Part shown: piece after piece, positions 35,436-43,594 of the stretch | Layout of the letters: every line of letters starts with the position of its first letter | Numbering within the stretch: the stretch's first letter is position 1 | Assembly: GCF_003182155.1 (NCBI RefSeq) | Contig: NZ_QGTG01000008.1 | Location: forward strand, 352,403 to 416,402 | DNA from: Chitinophaga sp. S165 | Lineage (GTDB): Bacteria; Bacteroidota; Bacteroidia; Chitinophagales; Chitinophagaceae | Direction of reading: 5' to 3' | DNA length: 64,000 nt | The notes under the pieces: model-generated | The model's database searches: none | Told to the model about the DNA's origin: nothing | What the model saw: only the letters and a program-made list of their open reading frames with translations | Program-made: the position numbers and the translations under genes

Positions 35436-35744
35436 GTGAATATTTTTGTAGGTAATATAAGTGACAGAACAACTGAAGATGAAATATGGTCTTTATTTGA
35501 CCCATATGGAGTTGTATATAGTATTAATGTGGCTTATGATAAGTACAGTGGCCGTTCTAAAGGCTTTGCATTCGTTGAAATGCCAGACGATTCCAATGCA
35601 GTACAGGCAATTAAGGAATTGAATAATTCAGTAGTTGCTGGCCAGACAATAGTAGTGTATGAGGCTCGTCCAAAACCTGAAAGACCAGAAAATAATCGTT
35701 TCTCCAGATCCGGCCCAAGACCTGGATTTAGACCCAGATACTAA
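35436..35744 (+). CDS. RNA-binding protein with a single RRM
   Basis: A 102-residue RRM protein of the small bacterial type. RNP2 is IFVGNI (3-8) and RNP1 is KGFAFVEM (42-49). The C-terminal tail is Arg/Pro/Gly-rich (RSGPRPGFRPRY). It starts at GTG; no in-frame ATG lies upstream. Such proteins bind single-stranded RNA and are often cold-induced in Bacteroidota and cyanobacteria. The 235-bp upstream region is AT-rich and holds no gene. A terminator follows at 35797. Confidence 0.92.
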   Translation: MNIFVGNISDRTTEDEIWSLFDPYGVVYSINVAYDKYSGRSKGFAFVEMPDDSNAVQAIKELNNSVVAGQTIVVYEARPKPERPENNRFSRSGPRPGFRPRY

Positions 35745-35796
35745 TAGTTGGATGTTTTAAAACGTCGATTACTTTTATCTGTTAAGAGAGCAGAAG

Positions 35797-35845
35797 AGCA
35801 AAGCCGCAGAATACGTTAAGTAGTTTGGGCTTTGCTTTTACTTTT
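35797..35845 (+). terminator. Terminator after the RRM gene
   Basis: AGCAAAGCC (35797-35805) pairs with GGCTTTGCT (35828-35836), followed by TTTACTTTT. It lies about 52 bp beyond the stop. Confidence 0.65.
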
Positions 35846-35986
35846 CTATGTACCAAATAGTAGCACCCCAAGCTGAACTTCTCACTTAATTTTCTAATTA
35901 TACCCTCAATAAACATCCAGGATGGGATATAGTAACAAAAACTGTCAGCGACTACGTTCGGCTTTATCTCCGTAAAGGTAATTTTG

Positions 35987-36057
35987 GTGCGGAGAAAGAG
36001 GGATTCGAACCCCCGGACCTTTTACAGTCGAAATCATTTAATCAGAGACTGCCGCAC
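35987..36057 (-). ncRNA. tRNA-like remnant 1
   Basis: 71 nt from tandem unit 1. On the minus strand GTGCGG at the 5' end can pair with CCGCAC at the 3' end, CAGTC pairs with GACTG, and the T-arm GGGGG-TTCGAAT-CCCTC is intact. It has no D-arm and no normal anticodon loop. It may be a pseudo-tRNA or a transcribed tRNA-like RNA. Confidence 0.4.
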
Positions 36058-36062
36058 AAAGC

Positions 36063-36089
36063 AAAAAACCTCCAGATATGTTCTGAAGG
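36063..36089 (-). terminator. Repeat-borne terminator 1
   Basis: CCTTCAGA and TCTGGAGG (minus strand) form an 8-bp stem with one wobble, followed by TTTTTT. It lies between tRNA-like remnants 2 and 1. Confidence 0.75.
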
Positions 36090-36124
36090 CTTCATTTTTT
36101 TTGTCTCCCGTAAAGGTAATTTTG

Positions 36125-36195
36125 GTGCGGAGAAAGAGGGATTCGAACCCCCGGACCTTTTACAGTCAAAATCATTTAATCAGAGACTGCCGCAC
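36125..36195 (-). ncRNA. tRNA-like remnant 2
   Basis: 71 nt from tandem unit 2, nearly identical to remnant 1, with the same GTGCGG/CCGCAC pairing and an intact T-arm. The only notable change is A for G next to the CAGTC/GACTG stem. Confidence 0.4.
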
Positions 36196-36200
36196 AAAGC

Positions 36201-36227
36201 AAAAAACCTCCAGATATGTTCTGAAGG
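36201..36227 (-). terminator. Repeat-borne terminator 2
   Basis: Same 8-bp stem and T6 tract as the other repeat-borne terminators. It lies between remnants 3 and 2. Confidence 0.75.
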
Positions 36228-36261
36228 CTTCAAAATTTTTATCTCCGTAAAGGTAATTTTG

Positions 36262-36332
36262 GTGCGGAGAAAGAGGGATTCGCCCCCCCGGACCTGTTAC
36301 AGTCAAAATCATTTAATCAGAGACTGCCGCAC
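36262..36332 (-). ncRNA. tRNA-like remnant 3 with damaged T-loop
   Basis: 71 nt from tandem unit 3. It keeps the terminal and CAGTC/GACTG pairings, but the T-loop sequence is changed (GGGGGGGCGAATCC on the minus strand instead of GGGGGTTCGAATCC), which should destroy T-loop folding. Confidence 0.35.
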
Positions 36333-36337
36333 AAAGC

Positions 36338-36364
36338 AAAAAACCTCCAGATATGTTCTGAAGG
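36338..36364 (-). terminator. Terminator of tRNA-Ser
   Basis: Same hairpin and T6 tract as in the tandem units. It lies 38 bp after the tRNA-Ser 3' end and is presumably the ancestral copy. Confidence 0.8.
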
Positions 36365-36401
36365 CTTCAAAATTTTTATCTCCATAAAGGTAATTTTGGT
36401 G

Positions 36402-36486
36402 CGGAGAAAGAGGGATTCGAACCCCCGGACCTGTTACAGTCAACAGTTTTCAAGACTGCCGCAATCGACCGCTCTGCCATTTCTCC
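36402..36486 (-). tRNA. tRNA-Ser(TGA)
   Basis: An 85-nt class II tRNA. Acceptor strands GGAGAAA and TTTCTCC pair fully, with discriminator G. The anticodon loop CTTGAAAA gives TGA (reads UCA-type serine codons). A long variable arm and a T-arm with TTCGAAT are present. CCA is not encoded; the gene is followed by CACC. Confidence 0.93.
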
Positions 36487-36582
36487 GGGTGCAAAATAAT
36501 AGAAGTGAACCCGAATCGTCAAATATTTTTTCTAAATGTGTAAATCTTTTTATTGTCTGCTTTCCCAGGTATAAACAACAAC

Positions 36583-36616
36583 AAAAAAGCCTCCAAATCT
36601 TTCGACTTGAAGGCTT
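36583..36616 (-). terminator. Terminator between tRNA-Asp and tRNA-Ser
   Basis: On the minus strand AAGCCTTCAA pairs with TTTGGAGGCTT, followed by TTTTTTGTTG. The lower stem resembles the repeat-borne terminators. Confidence 0.75.
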
Positions 36617-36624
36617 AAAGCTTG

Positions 36625-36698
36625 CGGACCAGACGGGACTCGAACCCGCGACCTCCGCCGTGACAGGGCGGCATTCTAACCAACTGAACTACTGATCC
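36625..36698 (-). tRNA. tRNA-Asp(GTC)
   Basis: A 74-nt tRNA. Acceptor GGATCAG pairs with CTGGTCC (one G-U). Anticodon loop CTGTCAC gives GTC. The T-arm has GGTTCGAGTCC. CCA is not encoded. Confidence 0.95.
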
Positions 36699-36871
36699 TT
36701 TTTTGTTCGCCGGGGTGCAAATATTGGATAAATATTCGAAACCGACAAATAAATTGTTTACAACCACTCCTTTGTATGATAAAAAATTAGCCCTCACCAA
36801 TCCTTAATCATTTATTAATAAGCACTTTTGAAGGAATTTGCAAACTTTGCACTTGCCGAAAATGCCAGTTC

Positions 36872-37399
36872 GTGGAAGATATACGTGCATTAAAGGAAGG
36901 GGATACACTAATTTTTGAACAGGTATATAATGCCTACAATGAAAAATTGTACTTCTACTTCCTGAAACATACCAGGTCTCAACTGTGGTCCGAAGAGTTA
37001 CTGCAGACCACCTTTGTAAAGCTTTGGCGTTACAGGGGAGGGCTATCTGCTGAACATCCTCTTTCCGCACAGATCTTCCGTATCGCTAAAACAGCCCTCA
37101 TTGATCTTATGAGGCAGCAAAGGCAACACCGCGAATTTCTCCAGTCTTATACTTCAGATCTGTTAAACCACGACCAGCATACAGCCCCTGCTAATAAAGA
37201 TGCGGTCTATCATCTGCACCAGGAAATGGACAAGTTACCACCCGTAAGGAAGAAGGTATTCATGTTAAGCAGGATAGATGGACTCTCACATAAAGAGATC
37301 TCCAGCATGCTCTCTATTTCTCCTAAGACAGTAGAAGTCCACATCTCAAAGGCGCTCAAACAACTGCGCAGAGCTCTATTTCTCTTTACACTTATGTAG
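36872..37399 (+). CDS. ECF-type RNA polymerase sigma factor
   Basis: A 175-residue ECF sigma factor of the Bacteroidota SusCD-linked type. Region 2 includes YNEKLYFYFLKHT and LLQTTFVKLWRYRG (about 24-63). Region 4 is LPPVRKKVFMLSRIDGLSHKEI and SISPKTVEVHISKALKQLRR (about 117-170). It starts at GTG; the only upstream ATG is in another frame. It is followed 63 bp later by a FecR anti-sigma gene and then SusC/SusD, and would direct transcription of that cassette when substrate is sensed. Confidence 0.92.
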   Translation: MEDIRALKEGDTLIFEQVYNAYNEKLYFYFLKHTRSQLWSEELLQTTFVKLWRYRGGLSAEHPLSAQIFRIAKTALIDLMRQQRQHREFLQSYTSDLLNHDQHTAPANKDAVYHLHQEMDKLPPVRKKVFMLSRIDGLSHKEISSMLSISPKTVEVHISKALKQLRRALFLFTLM

Positions 37400-37462
37400 C
37401 CCTTACCGGGTCAATGTGAACAAATTGTTACCAGTAAGGGATGTTTTCCTTTCAAACGTAGT

Positions 37463-38512
37463 ATGTATAAATATACGGCTGCTATGGCGCTACCACGGGA
37501 ATTATATGCAAGATTTATTAAGGGAGAATGTACGGAAGAAGAGGAATTGATCGTCTTACAATATTTCCATGAGCACCCGGATGAGATGGCGACATATCTT
37601 GAAGAAGGCGATTGGGAAACTTTCCGTCCCGAAGGAAAATTGCATCCCGCTGTACTACAGAAGGTATTTACAAATATCCAGGGTGATATTGAAAAACGTC
37701 AGCATCGCATATCCATATGGAAACGTGTAGCAGTAGCAGCGATCGTAACGGGTGTGATCGTATTAAGCGGAGTATTGTTGATAAGAAAGGATATCACGAA
37801 GGCTCCCGCACAGGTAGCCACAAATACATCGAATGAGGCAGGCGCGTGGAAGGAATATAATAACGATGGAAAGGACATTATACAGTTAGTATTGGAAGAT
37901 AGTTCCCATGTGCAGCTAGGGGCGGGAAGTTCTTTACGGCATATAACAGGATTCGAAAATAACAGACGTGAGTTATGGCTGAAAGGGAAGGCAAGATTTG
38001 ATGTAGCGAAAGATGGTAAACGCCCGTTCACTGTATATGCAGGTAATACTGCTGTAACGGCATTAGGAACGGTGTTCGGCGTCAATGCACATAACAACAA
38101 GGTAACGGTGCGTTTGTACAGTGGTAAAGTAGTAGTGCATCCGCAGAAGGGAAAAGTAACGTTTAAAGAAATATACCTGTATCCGGGAGAGTCGCTGGTA
38201 TATGATAGTAAAACAAAAGGACAGCCATTAGTGAACAAGCCCGCTGAAACTAACAGGCAGTTGCCTTCCGGACAGGAAGTCGCATCCAATAGCCTGGTAT
38301 ATCACCAGCAACCATTGCCACAGGTACTGCAGCAACTGGAAAAGCATTTTAATATTATGATCGCTTATGACGCGCATAGCCTGCGCAACATAAAGGTCAC
38401 AGCAGAATTTACAACATCGGATACGCCGGCAGATATCCTGGAAAATATAGCATTACTGAATGGTCTGACTTTGGAACGTACGACTGAAGGAGGATTCCTC
38501 TTGAAGAAATAA
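37463..38512 (+). CDS. FecR family anti-sigma factor
   Basis: A 349-residue inner-membrane regulator. Cytoplasmic N-terminus with an anti-sigma helix set (LYARFIKGECTEEEELIVLQYF, about 11-50), one membrane helix at about 89-107, a periplasmic FecR domain (about 125-235; LEDSSHVQLGAGSSL, GKARFDVAKDGKRPFTVYAG, ALGTVFGVNAH) and a C-terminal DUF4974 domain (about 265-349). It should hold the upstream sigma factor inactive until the outer-membrane transporter signals. Confidence 0.93.
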   Translation: MYKYTAAMALPRELYARFIKGECTEEEELIVLQYFHEHPDEMATYLEEGDWETFRPEGKLHPAVLQKVFTNIQGDIEKRQHRISIWKRVAVAAIVTGVIVLSGVLLIRKDITKAPAQVATNTSNEAGAWKEYNNDGKDIIQLVLEDSSHVQLGAGSSLRHITGFENNRRELWLKGKARFDVAKDGKRPFTVYAGNTAVTALGTVFGVNAHNNKVTVRLYSGKVVVHPQKGKVTFKEIYLYPGESLVYDSKTKGQPLVNKPAETNRQLPSGQEVASNSLVYHQQPLPQVLQQLEKHFNIMIAYDAHSLRNIKVTAEFTTSDTPADILENIALLNGLTLERTTEGGFLLKK

Positions 38513-38586
38513 AAATCATTTTTTAACACCACTCAAAAAGGGCTGCGTTAGCGGCCAGGGATTACTTTGTCTTAAAACTGACCTTT

Positions 38587-41500
38587 ATGATAAGAAGTTT
38601 TTACCAACGTGTTTCATTTTTACGCCTGCTGGTATGGCTGTTGCCATTCCTGGCGCCTGCGGTATTGTACGCGCAGGTCAAGCCGGATGTGACAGGTATT
38701 GTGCTTGATCCGCAGGGAGAGAAGATTCCCGGTGTAACCGTTAAGGCCATGCAGGCCAGCGGTGGAAAGCCGGTATTCCAGATGACTGATGAAAAGGGCT
38801 GGTTCCATTTTGATAATCTTGGAGCCGGTGAGCGATATAATTTCACATTTACATCCATTGGTTATAAACCCCAGCAACTGGATGGATATACCATCAAAAA
38901 AGGTGAAACCATCAACCTGATCGTTCGTATGAGAATGAAAGACGATTCGCTTGCACAGGTAGTGGTAGTTGGATATGGTACACAGAAGAAATCGCAGGTA
39001 ACTGGCGCTATCGCACAGGTTGGACCTGAAGTGTTTGAGAACAGACCTGTTACCAGTATCGGACAGGCATTGCAGGGTGCTATCCCTAACCTGAATATCA
39101 CTTTCGGTGATGGTCAGCCAGGTAGAAGCGCCACCTTTAACGTACGTGGTTTCACATCAATTAATACCGGTAGCCCGCTGATCCTCATTGATGGTACACC
39201 CGGCGATATCAACCTGGTGAACCCTGAAGATGTAGCCAGTGTAACTGTACTGAAAGACGCTGCTTCTGCAGCCATCTATGGTGCAAGGGCTGCATATGGT
39301 GTGATACTCGTTACTACCCGCAAAGCAAAAAGCGGTCAACTGCAGGTGCGTTATTCCGGTAACTTCGGTTGGGGACAACCTACCCGTTTGCCACAGGTGA
39401 TCAAAGACCCGCTTGAAGCTGCTACTATCCAGAACGATGCCTATAGAGGTTATGCAGGATCTGATGCTCCCGGCATGCTGGCAGTGATCGAGTATCTGCA
39501 AAAAAGAAAGGCAGATCCTTCTCTGCCTGAATTAGGTGTGGATGCTACCGGTAACTGGATCCGCGGTGCTAACACAGACTGGTATGGTTTATTCTATAAC
39601 AAGCAACAGGCTTTTTCGAAACACTTTCTGAGCCTCGCCGGTGGTAAGGGTAATACCAACTATTACCTCTCCGCAGGTTATCTGAAACAGACAGGTGCTT
39701 TCAAGGTAGCGACAGATGATTATAAACGTTATAACCTGCGACTGAAAGTGGATAACCAGGTGGCAAAATGGCTGAAGATCTACGATAACGTAGAAATGGC
39801 CCAGGGTACATATGATGCGCCTAACAAATTCGTATCAGGCGGTTATAATATTTACCGTTACCTCTCTCTCTTCGCTAATCCTTATGAAGCAATTAAAACA
39901 CCCAATGGTAATTATACTCAGGCGGGTGCAGTGACTTTCGGTCAGCTGGAAAAAGGTGGACGTACTTTAGCGAAAGACCGGCAGTTAAAGAATACAATTG
40001 GTTTCGGTACGAATTTCCTCGACAGTACACTCCGTATCAATGGTGATTATACAGTGCTGGCTACACAGTCGCGTGGTAACATACAGACCAATAGCGTGTA
40101 TTATGAAACTAAGCCCGGTAACCTGGCTCCGTTTGTAGCTACAGACTATTACTCGTCTTCTTATAGTGAGAATTTTGATCAGGTAGTGAACCTGTATGCG
40201 GAATATGAGCGGAACCTGGGACAACATCATCTGAGGGGATTGGTGGGTTTTAACCAGGAGATGAATACCTATGATTATTTCAACGCAAGACGTGATGCCA
40301 ACATCACACCCGACAAAGGTGCGCTGAACCTTACCAGTGGTGTAGCATCTGTAGGTGATTCCAAAGAGGAATGGGCTATCCGTGGTGTGTTCTATCGTTT
40401 GAACTATGACTTTAAAGATCGTTACCTGCTGGAGTTTAACGGACGTTACGACGGATCTTCCCGTTTTCCTGACAGCAGCCGTTACGGATTCTTTCCTTCA
40501 GTATCTGCTGGTTGGTTAGTATCCCGCGAGCCTTTCTTCCAATCAGCACAGAAAGCGATCAACAACCTGAAACTGCGTGCTTCTTACGGTTCTTTGGGTA
40601 ACCAGCAGGTAGGCGCTTATGCTTTTACTAACCCGATGGGCGTATATAAAGTATCTGATATCCTGGATGGTGCACAACCACTGGCGATCAATGCTCCCGG
40701 ATTGCTGCCGCTGAATTTTACCTGGGAAACTGCTACAACACTGGACTTTGGTATTGACTTCACAACACTGAATAACCGGATGGATGTAGGGTTCGATTGG
40801 TATAACCGTAAGACGACAAAGATGTTGACGAAGGGAAAAACATTGCCGGCTGTACTAGGCGCTTCCGCTCCGAAACAAAATGCTGCAGACCTGTCTACCA
40901 AAGGTTGGGAGTTATCCTTAAAATGGCATGACGACTTTAAATTAGGCAACAAACCATTCTCTTATAATTTCTCTTTTGTATTGTCAGATAGCCGGTCTTT
41001 CATTACCAAATTTGACAACCCCAATAAATCACTGACTGATTACTATGTAGGACAGGAAATAGGAGAGATCTGGGGATATCAGACCCTCGGCTTCTTCCAG
41101 ACGGATGATGAGTACAAGAATTATGGTGTGAACCAACAGCGTGTACAGAGTACTTCCTACAGCCTGAACGGTCACCCGATGGCTGGTGATCTGAGGTTTG
41201 CTAATCTGAATAACGATACGATCATCAGTAATGGTCAGAATACTGCGGATAATCCGGGAGATATGTCTAAGATCGGTAACAGCCAGCCGCGCTTTGCTTA
41301 TGGATTTGGTGCAGGTGCAAGCTGGAATGGTATTTCGTTGGATGTATTCGTGCAGGGTATTGGTAAAATGGATTTCTGGCCGGGTGTTGAATCAGGTAAC
41401 TTCTGGGGTTTCTATAACCGCTGGAACCAGCCTGTATACGATCACATCGTGAACGACTATTGGACGCCGGAGAACAGAGATGCTTACTTCCCTCGCCTGA

Positions 41501-41814
41501 GGGCTTATGATGCATTAAACAACACAAGACAGCTGGGTGTGGCACAAACCCGTTATCTGCAGAATGCAGCTTATTTAAGATTGAAGAATGTAACACTGGG
41601 TTATATGCTGCCCGCACGCTGGATGAGAAAAGCAGGTATCAGCAGTTCAAAGATCTTCTTCTCCGGACAGAACCTGTTTGAGTTTACACACCTTTCCAAA
41701 GCTTTTGATCCTGAAGCGATCGGTGATAAAGTGGACACTAACACAAGTAACGGTAATGGATTTCTGTATCCTGTACAGCGTACTTATACATTTGGACTGG
41801 AAGTGAATTTTTAA
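38587..41814 (+). CDS. SusC/RagA family transporter, ECF/FecR-linked
   Basis: A 1075-residue TonB-linked transporter. Signal peptide about 1-29; carboxypeptidase-D-like domain (VTGIVLDPQGEKIPGVTV) at about 32-120, with a distinctive GYTIKKGETINL strand; plug from VVVVGYG; SusC signature YGARAAYGVILVTT; barrel ending in FGLEVNF. It has no N-terminal STN signalling domain although it lies in an ECF/FecR cassette. The stop overlaps the next ATG (TAATG), but the SusD signal peptide starts 33 bp later. A TTACTTTG box lies just upstream (around 38561). Confidence 0.95.
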   Translation: MIRSFYQRVSFLRLLVWLLPFLAPAVLYAQVKPDVTGIVLDPQGEKIPGVTVKAMQASGGKPVFQMTDEKGWFHFDNLGAGERYNFTFTSIGYKPQQLDGYTIKKGETINLIVRMRMKDDSLAQVVVVGYGTQKKSQVTGAIAQVGPEVFENRPVTSIGQALQGAIPNLNITFGDGQPGRSATFNVRGFTSINTGSPLILIDGTPGDINLVNPEDVASVTVLKDAASAAIYGARAAYGVILVTTRKAKSGQLQVRYSGNFGWGQPTRLPQVIKDPLEAATIQNDAYRGYAGSDAPGMLAVIEYLQKRKADPSLPELGVDATGNWIRGANTDWYGLFYNKQQAFSKHFLSLAGGKGNTNYYLSAGYLKQTGAFKVATDDYKRYNLRLKVDNQVAKWLKIYDNVEMAQGTYDAPNKFVSGGYNIYRYLSLFANPYEAIKTPNGNYTQAGAVTFGQLEKGGRTLAKDRQLKNTIGFGTNFLDSTLRINGDYTVLATQSRGNIQTNSVYYETKPGNLAPFVATDYYSSSYSENFDQVVNLYAEYERNLGQHHLRGLVGFNQEMNTYDYFNARRDANITPDKGALNLTSGVASVGDSKEEWAIRGVFYRLNYDFKDRYLLEFNGRYDGSSRFPDSSRYGFFPSVSAGWLVSREPFFQSAQKAINNLKLRASYGSLGNQQVGAYAFTNPMGVYKVSDILDGAQPLAINAPGLLPLNFTWETATTLDFGIDFTTLNNRMDVGFDWYNRKTTKMLTKGKTLPAVLGASAPKQNAADLSTKGWELSLKWHDDFKLGNKPFSYNFSFVLSDSRSFITKFDNPNKSLTDYYVGQEIGEIWGYQTLGFFQTDDEYKNYGVNQQRVQSTSYSLNGHPMAGDLRFANLNNDTIISNGQNTADNPGDMSKIGNSQPRFAYGFGAGASWNGISLDVFVQGIGKMDFWPGVESGNFWGFYNRWNQPVYDHIVNDYWTPENRDAYFPRLRAYDALNNTRQLGVAQTRYLQNAAYLRLKNVTLGYMLPARWMRKAGISSSKIFFSGQNLFEFTHLSKAFDPEAIGDKVDTNTSNGNGFLYPVQRTYTFGLEVNF

Positions 41815-41846
41815 TGACAGCTAACGAATCGTTTAAAAACATTTAC

Positions 41847-43583
41847 ATGAAAAGGATATTAATTGTTTTATCAGTACTCGCGCTGGCCGCATGTAAGAAG
41901 GACTTCCTCGACAGGCAGCCGCTCAGTGATATCGATCCCGGTTCTTTTTTCAACAATGAAAAAGACCTTACGCTTTACACTACCAGTTTCTACGCCATGT
42001 TACCGGCGAATGAAATTTATTCCAATGATCTCAGCAGTGACAATGTGGAACCTGCTGTAATTGGCGATGTTGTTGCCGGTCGTACCGTTGTACAGACAGA
42101 TGCAGCATCTGCCCAATGGACGTGGTCTGATCTGCGTAATATAAACTACTTCCTCGCAAACTATGGCAGGGCGGCAGTAAGTGATTCTATCAAGGCACAC
42201 TATGCTGGTATCGCCCGTTTTTTCAGAGCGTTCTTTTATTTTACAAAAGTACAGCGCTTCGGTGATGTGCCCTGGTACAGTCAGCCCCTGGAAGCAAACA
42301 GCCCTGAACTGTTTGACGGACGTGATCCCCGTACACTTGTAGTAGATAGCATCATAGCCGATCTTGACTATGCTGCAGCGAATATAAAAACGGCAAAGAA
42401 CACATCCCGTATAACGAAATGGGCAGCGTTGGCAATGAAAGCGAGAGTATGTTTGTTCGAAGGCACTTACCGCATCTATCATCCCGAAATAAATGCAGGC
42501 GGTGGCGAACAGTTATTACAAAAGAGTATAGATGCTGCAAAACAGGTAATGGAAAGCGGTCTGTATAAATTATACTCTACGAATAATCCTACGGTAGACT
42601 ATGTCAATCTGTTCTCAGCCGATGTTGCTAATGCAGACGAATATATCCTTGCCAGGATATTTGATCGTACATTATCTAAAACACATCAGGCTAACGGACA
42701 GTTCCTCACTTCTACCTTGTCGGCTCCGGGACTTACCAAAACGTTGATCAATAGTTATCTGATGATCGATGGTACGCCATTCTCCTCACAAACCAATTAT
42801 GCCACTATGCCATATTGGGAAGAAGTGAAGAACCGTGATCCCCGTTTATCACAGACCATCCGTACTCCTGGTTATAAACGTATTGGCACCACTGCATCTT
42901 TAGTGCCTGATTATGCCAATGCGATGACCGGGTACCAGTGCATCAAGTTTGTAACAGGCACTGATCAGGATGGTAATAACACTAACACGAACGACCTGCC
43001 TATTTTCAGATTTGCAGAAGTATTACTAAATTATGCTGAAGCAAAAGCGGAATTACATCAGTTCTCCCAGGCGGATGCTGATGCATCTGTTAACCTGATC
43101 CGCCGACGTGCAGGTATGCCGGATATGCAGGTGGCGACCCTGACCGTTGATCCGCTGTTGCAGGCTGAGTATAATATTACAGATCCCATTATCCTGGAAG
43201 TGCGCAGAGAGAGAAGGGTAGAGCTGGCGATAGAAGGTTTCCGTTACCAGGACCTGATGCGTTGGAAGAGAGGGCCATTGCTGGCAGCGGAATTTAAAGG
43301 GGCTTATTTCCCGGGGATCGGTACATACGACCTGAATGGTGATGGCAAGAATGATCTGGCTATTGTGGATACCAAGCCAGCTACACCGGATAAGACCTTG
43401 CAGTACTTTGTACTAAATCCTGACAGAGCTTTGAGTGAGGGTGATAAGGGTAACCTGATCATTCATCCTTTAGCCAAAACGCCTAAAACTTTCATTGATC
43501 CGAAACATTACCTGTTCCCGTTACCGCTGACTGAACTTTTACTGAATACTAACCTGGCGCAGAATCCAGGCTGGGAACAATAA
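41847..43583 (+). CDS. SusD/RagB family lipoprotein
   Basis: 578 residues from the ATG at 41847, which begins a clean lipoprotein signal (MKRILIVLSVLALAAC, Cys16). The upstream ATG at 41814, overlapping the SusC stop, would add eleven hydrophilic residues. SusD hallmarks: FRAFFYFTKVQRFGDVPW, a TPR-like middle, PIFRFAEVLLNYAEAKAEL, LIRRRAGMPD, RRERRVELAIEGFRYQDLMRWKRG, and the PLPLTELLLN / NPGWEQ end. It is the surface partner of the SusC just upstream. The phosphoesterase gene begins 11 bp later, surely in the same operon. Confidence 0.95.
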   Translation: MKRILIVLSVLALAACKKDFLDRQPLSDIDPGSFFNNEKDLTLYTTSFYAMLPANEIYSNDLSSDNVEPAVIGDVVAGRTVVQTDAASAQWTWSDLRNINYFLANYGRAAVSDSIKAHYAGIARFFRAFFYFTKVQRFGDVPWYSQPLEANSPELFDGRDPRTLVVDSIIADLDYAAANIKTAKNTSRITKWAALAMKARVCLFEGTYRIYHPEINAGGGEQLLQKSIDAAKQVMESGLYKLYSTNNPTVDYVNLFSADVANADEYILARIFDRTLSKTHQANGQFLTSTLSAPGLTKTLINSYLMIDGTPFSSQTNYATMPYWEEVKNRDPRLSQTIRTPGYKRIGTTASLVPDYANAMTGYQCIKFVTGTDQDGNNTNTNDLPIFRFAEVLLNYAEAKAELHQFSQADADASVNLIRRRAGMPDMQVATLTVDPLLQAEYNITDPIILEVRRERRVELAIEGFRYQDLMRWKRGPLLAAEFKGAYFPGIGTYDLNGDGKNDLAIVDTKPATPDKTLQYFVLNPDRALSEGDKGNLIIHPLAKTPKTFIDPKHYLFPLPLTELLLNTNLAQNPGWEQ

Positions 43584-43594
43584 AATAAACTGAC

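Larger units (their letters stand above)
35967..36378 (-). repeat. Three 137-138-bp tandem repeats derived from the tRNA-Ser 3' half
   Basis: Units start at TCTCC at 35967, 36104, 36242, and a fourth start at 36379 leads into the intact tRNA-Ser gene. On the minus strand each unit carries the tRNA-Ser T-arm, 3' acceptor strand and variable region, but the 5' acceptor strand and D-arm are missing and the anticodon loop is replaced by a 17-nt stretch. Each unit also carries a hairpin-plus-T6 terminator. Units 1 and 2 share TTTTACAGTC, unit 3 shares CTGTTACAGTC with the intact gene, and unit 3 has a damaged T-loop (TTCGAACC changed to TTCGCCCC on plus). Confidence 0.9.

Noticed and set aside
35967..36378. 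CRISPR-like array
   Set aside because: Units are 137-138 bp and almost identical throughout, with no short repeat/spacer alternation and no cas genes.
35984..36695. Open frames with repeated RRKRDSNPRT peptides
   Set aside because: They are antisense translations of tRNA 3' ends (TTCGAACC in the T-loop), not proteins. The same peptides arise from the tandem units and from tRNA-Ser.
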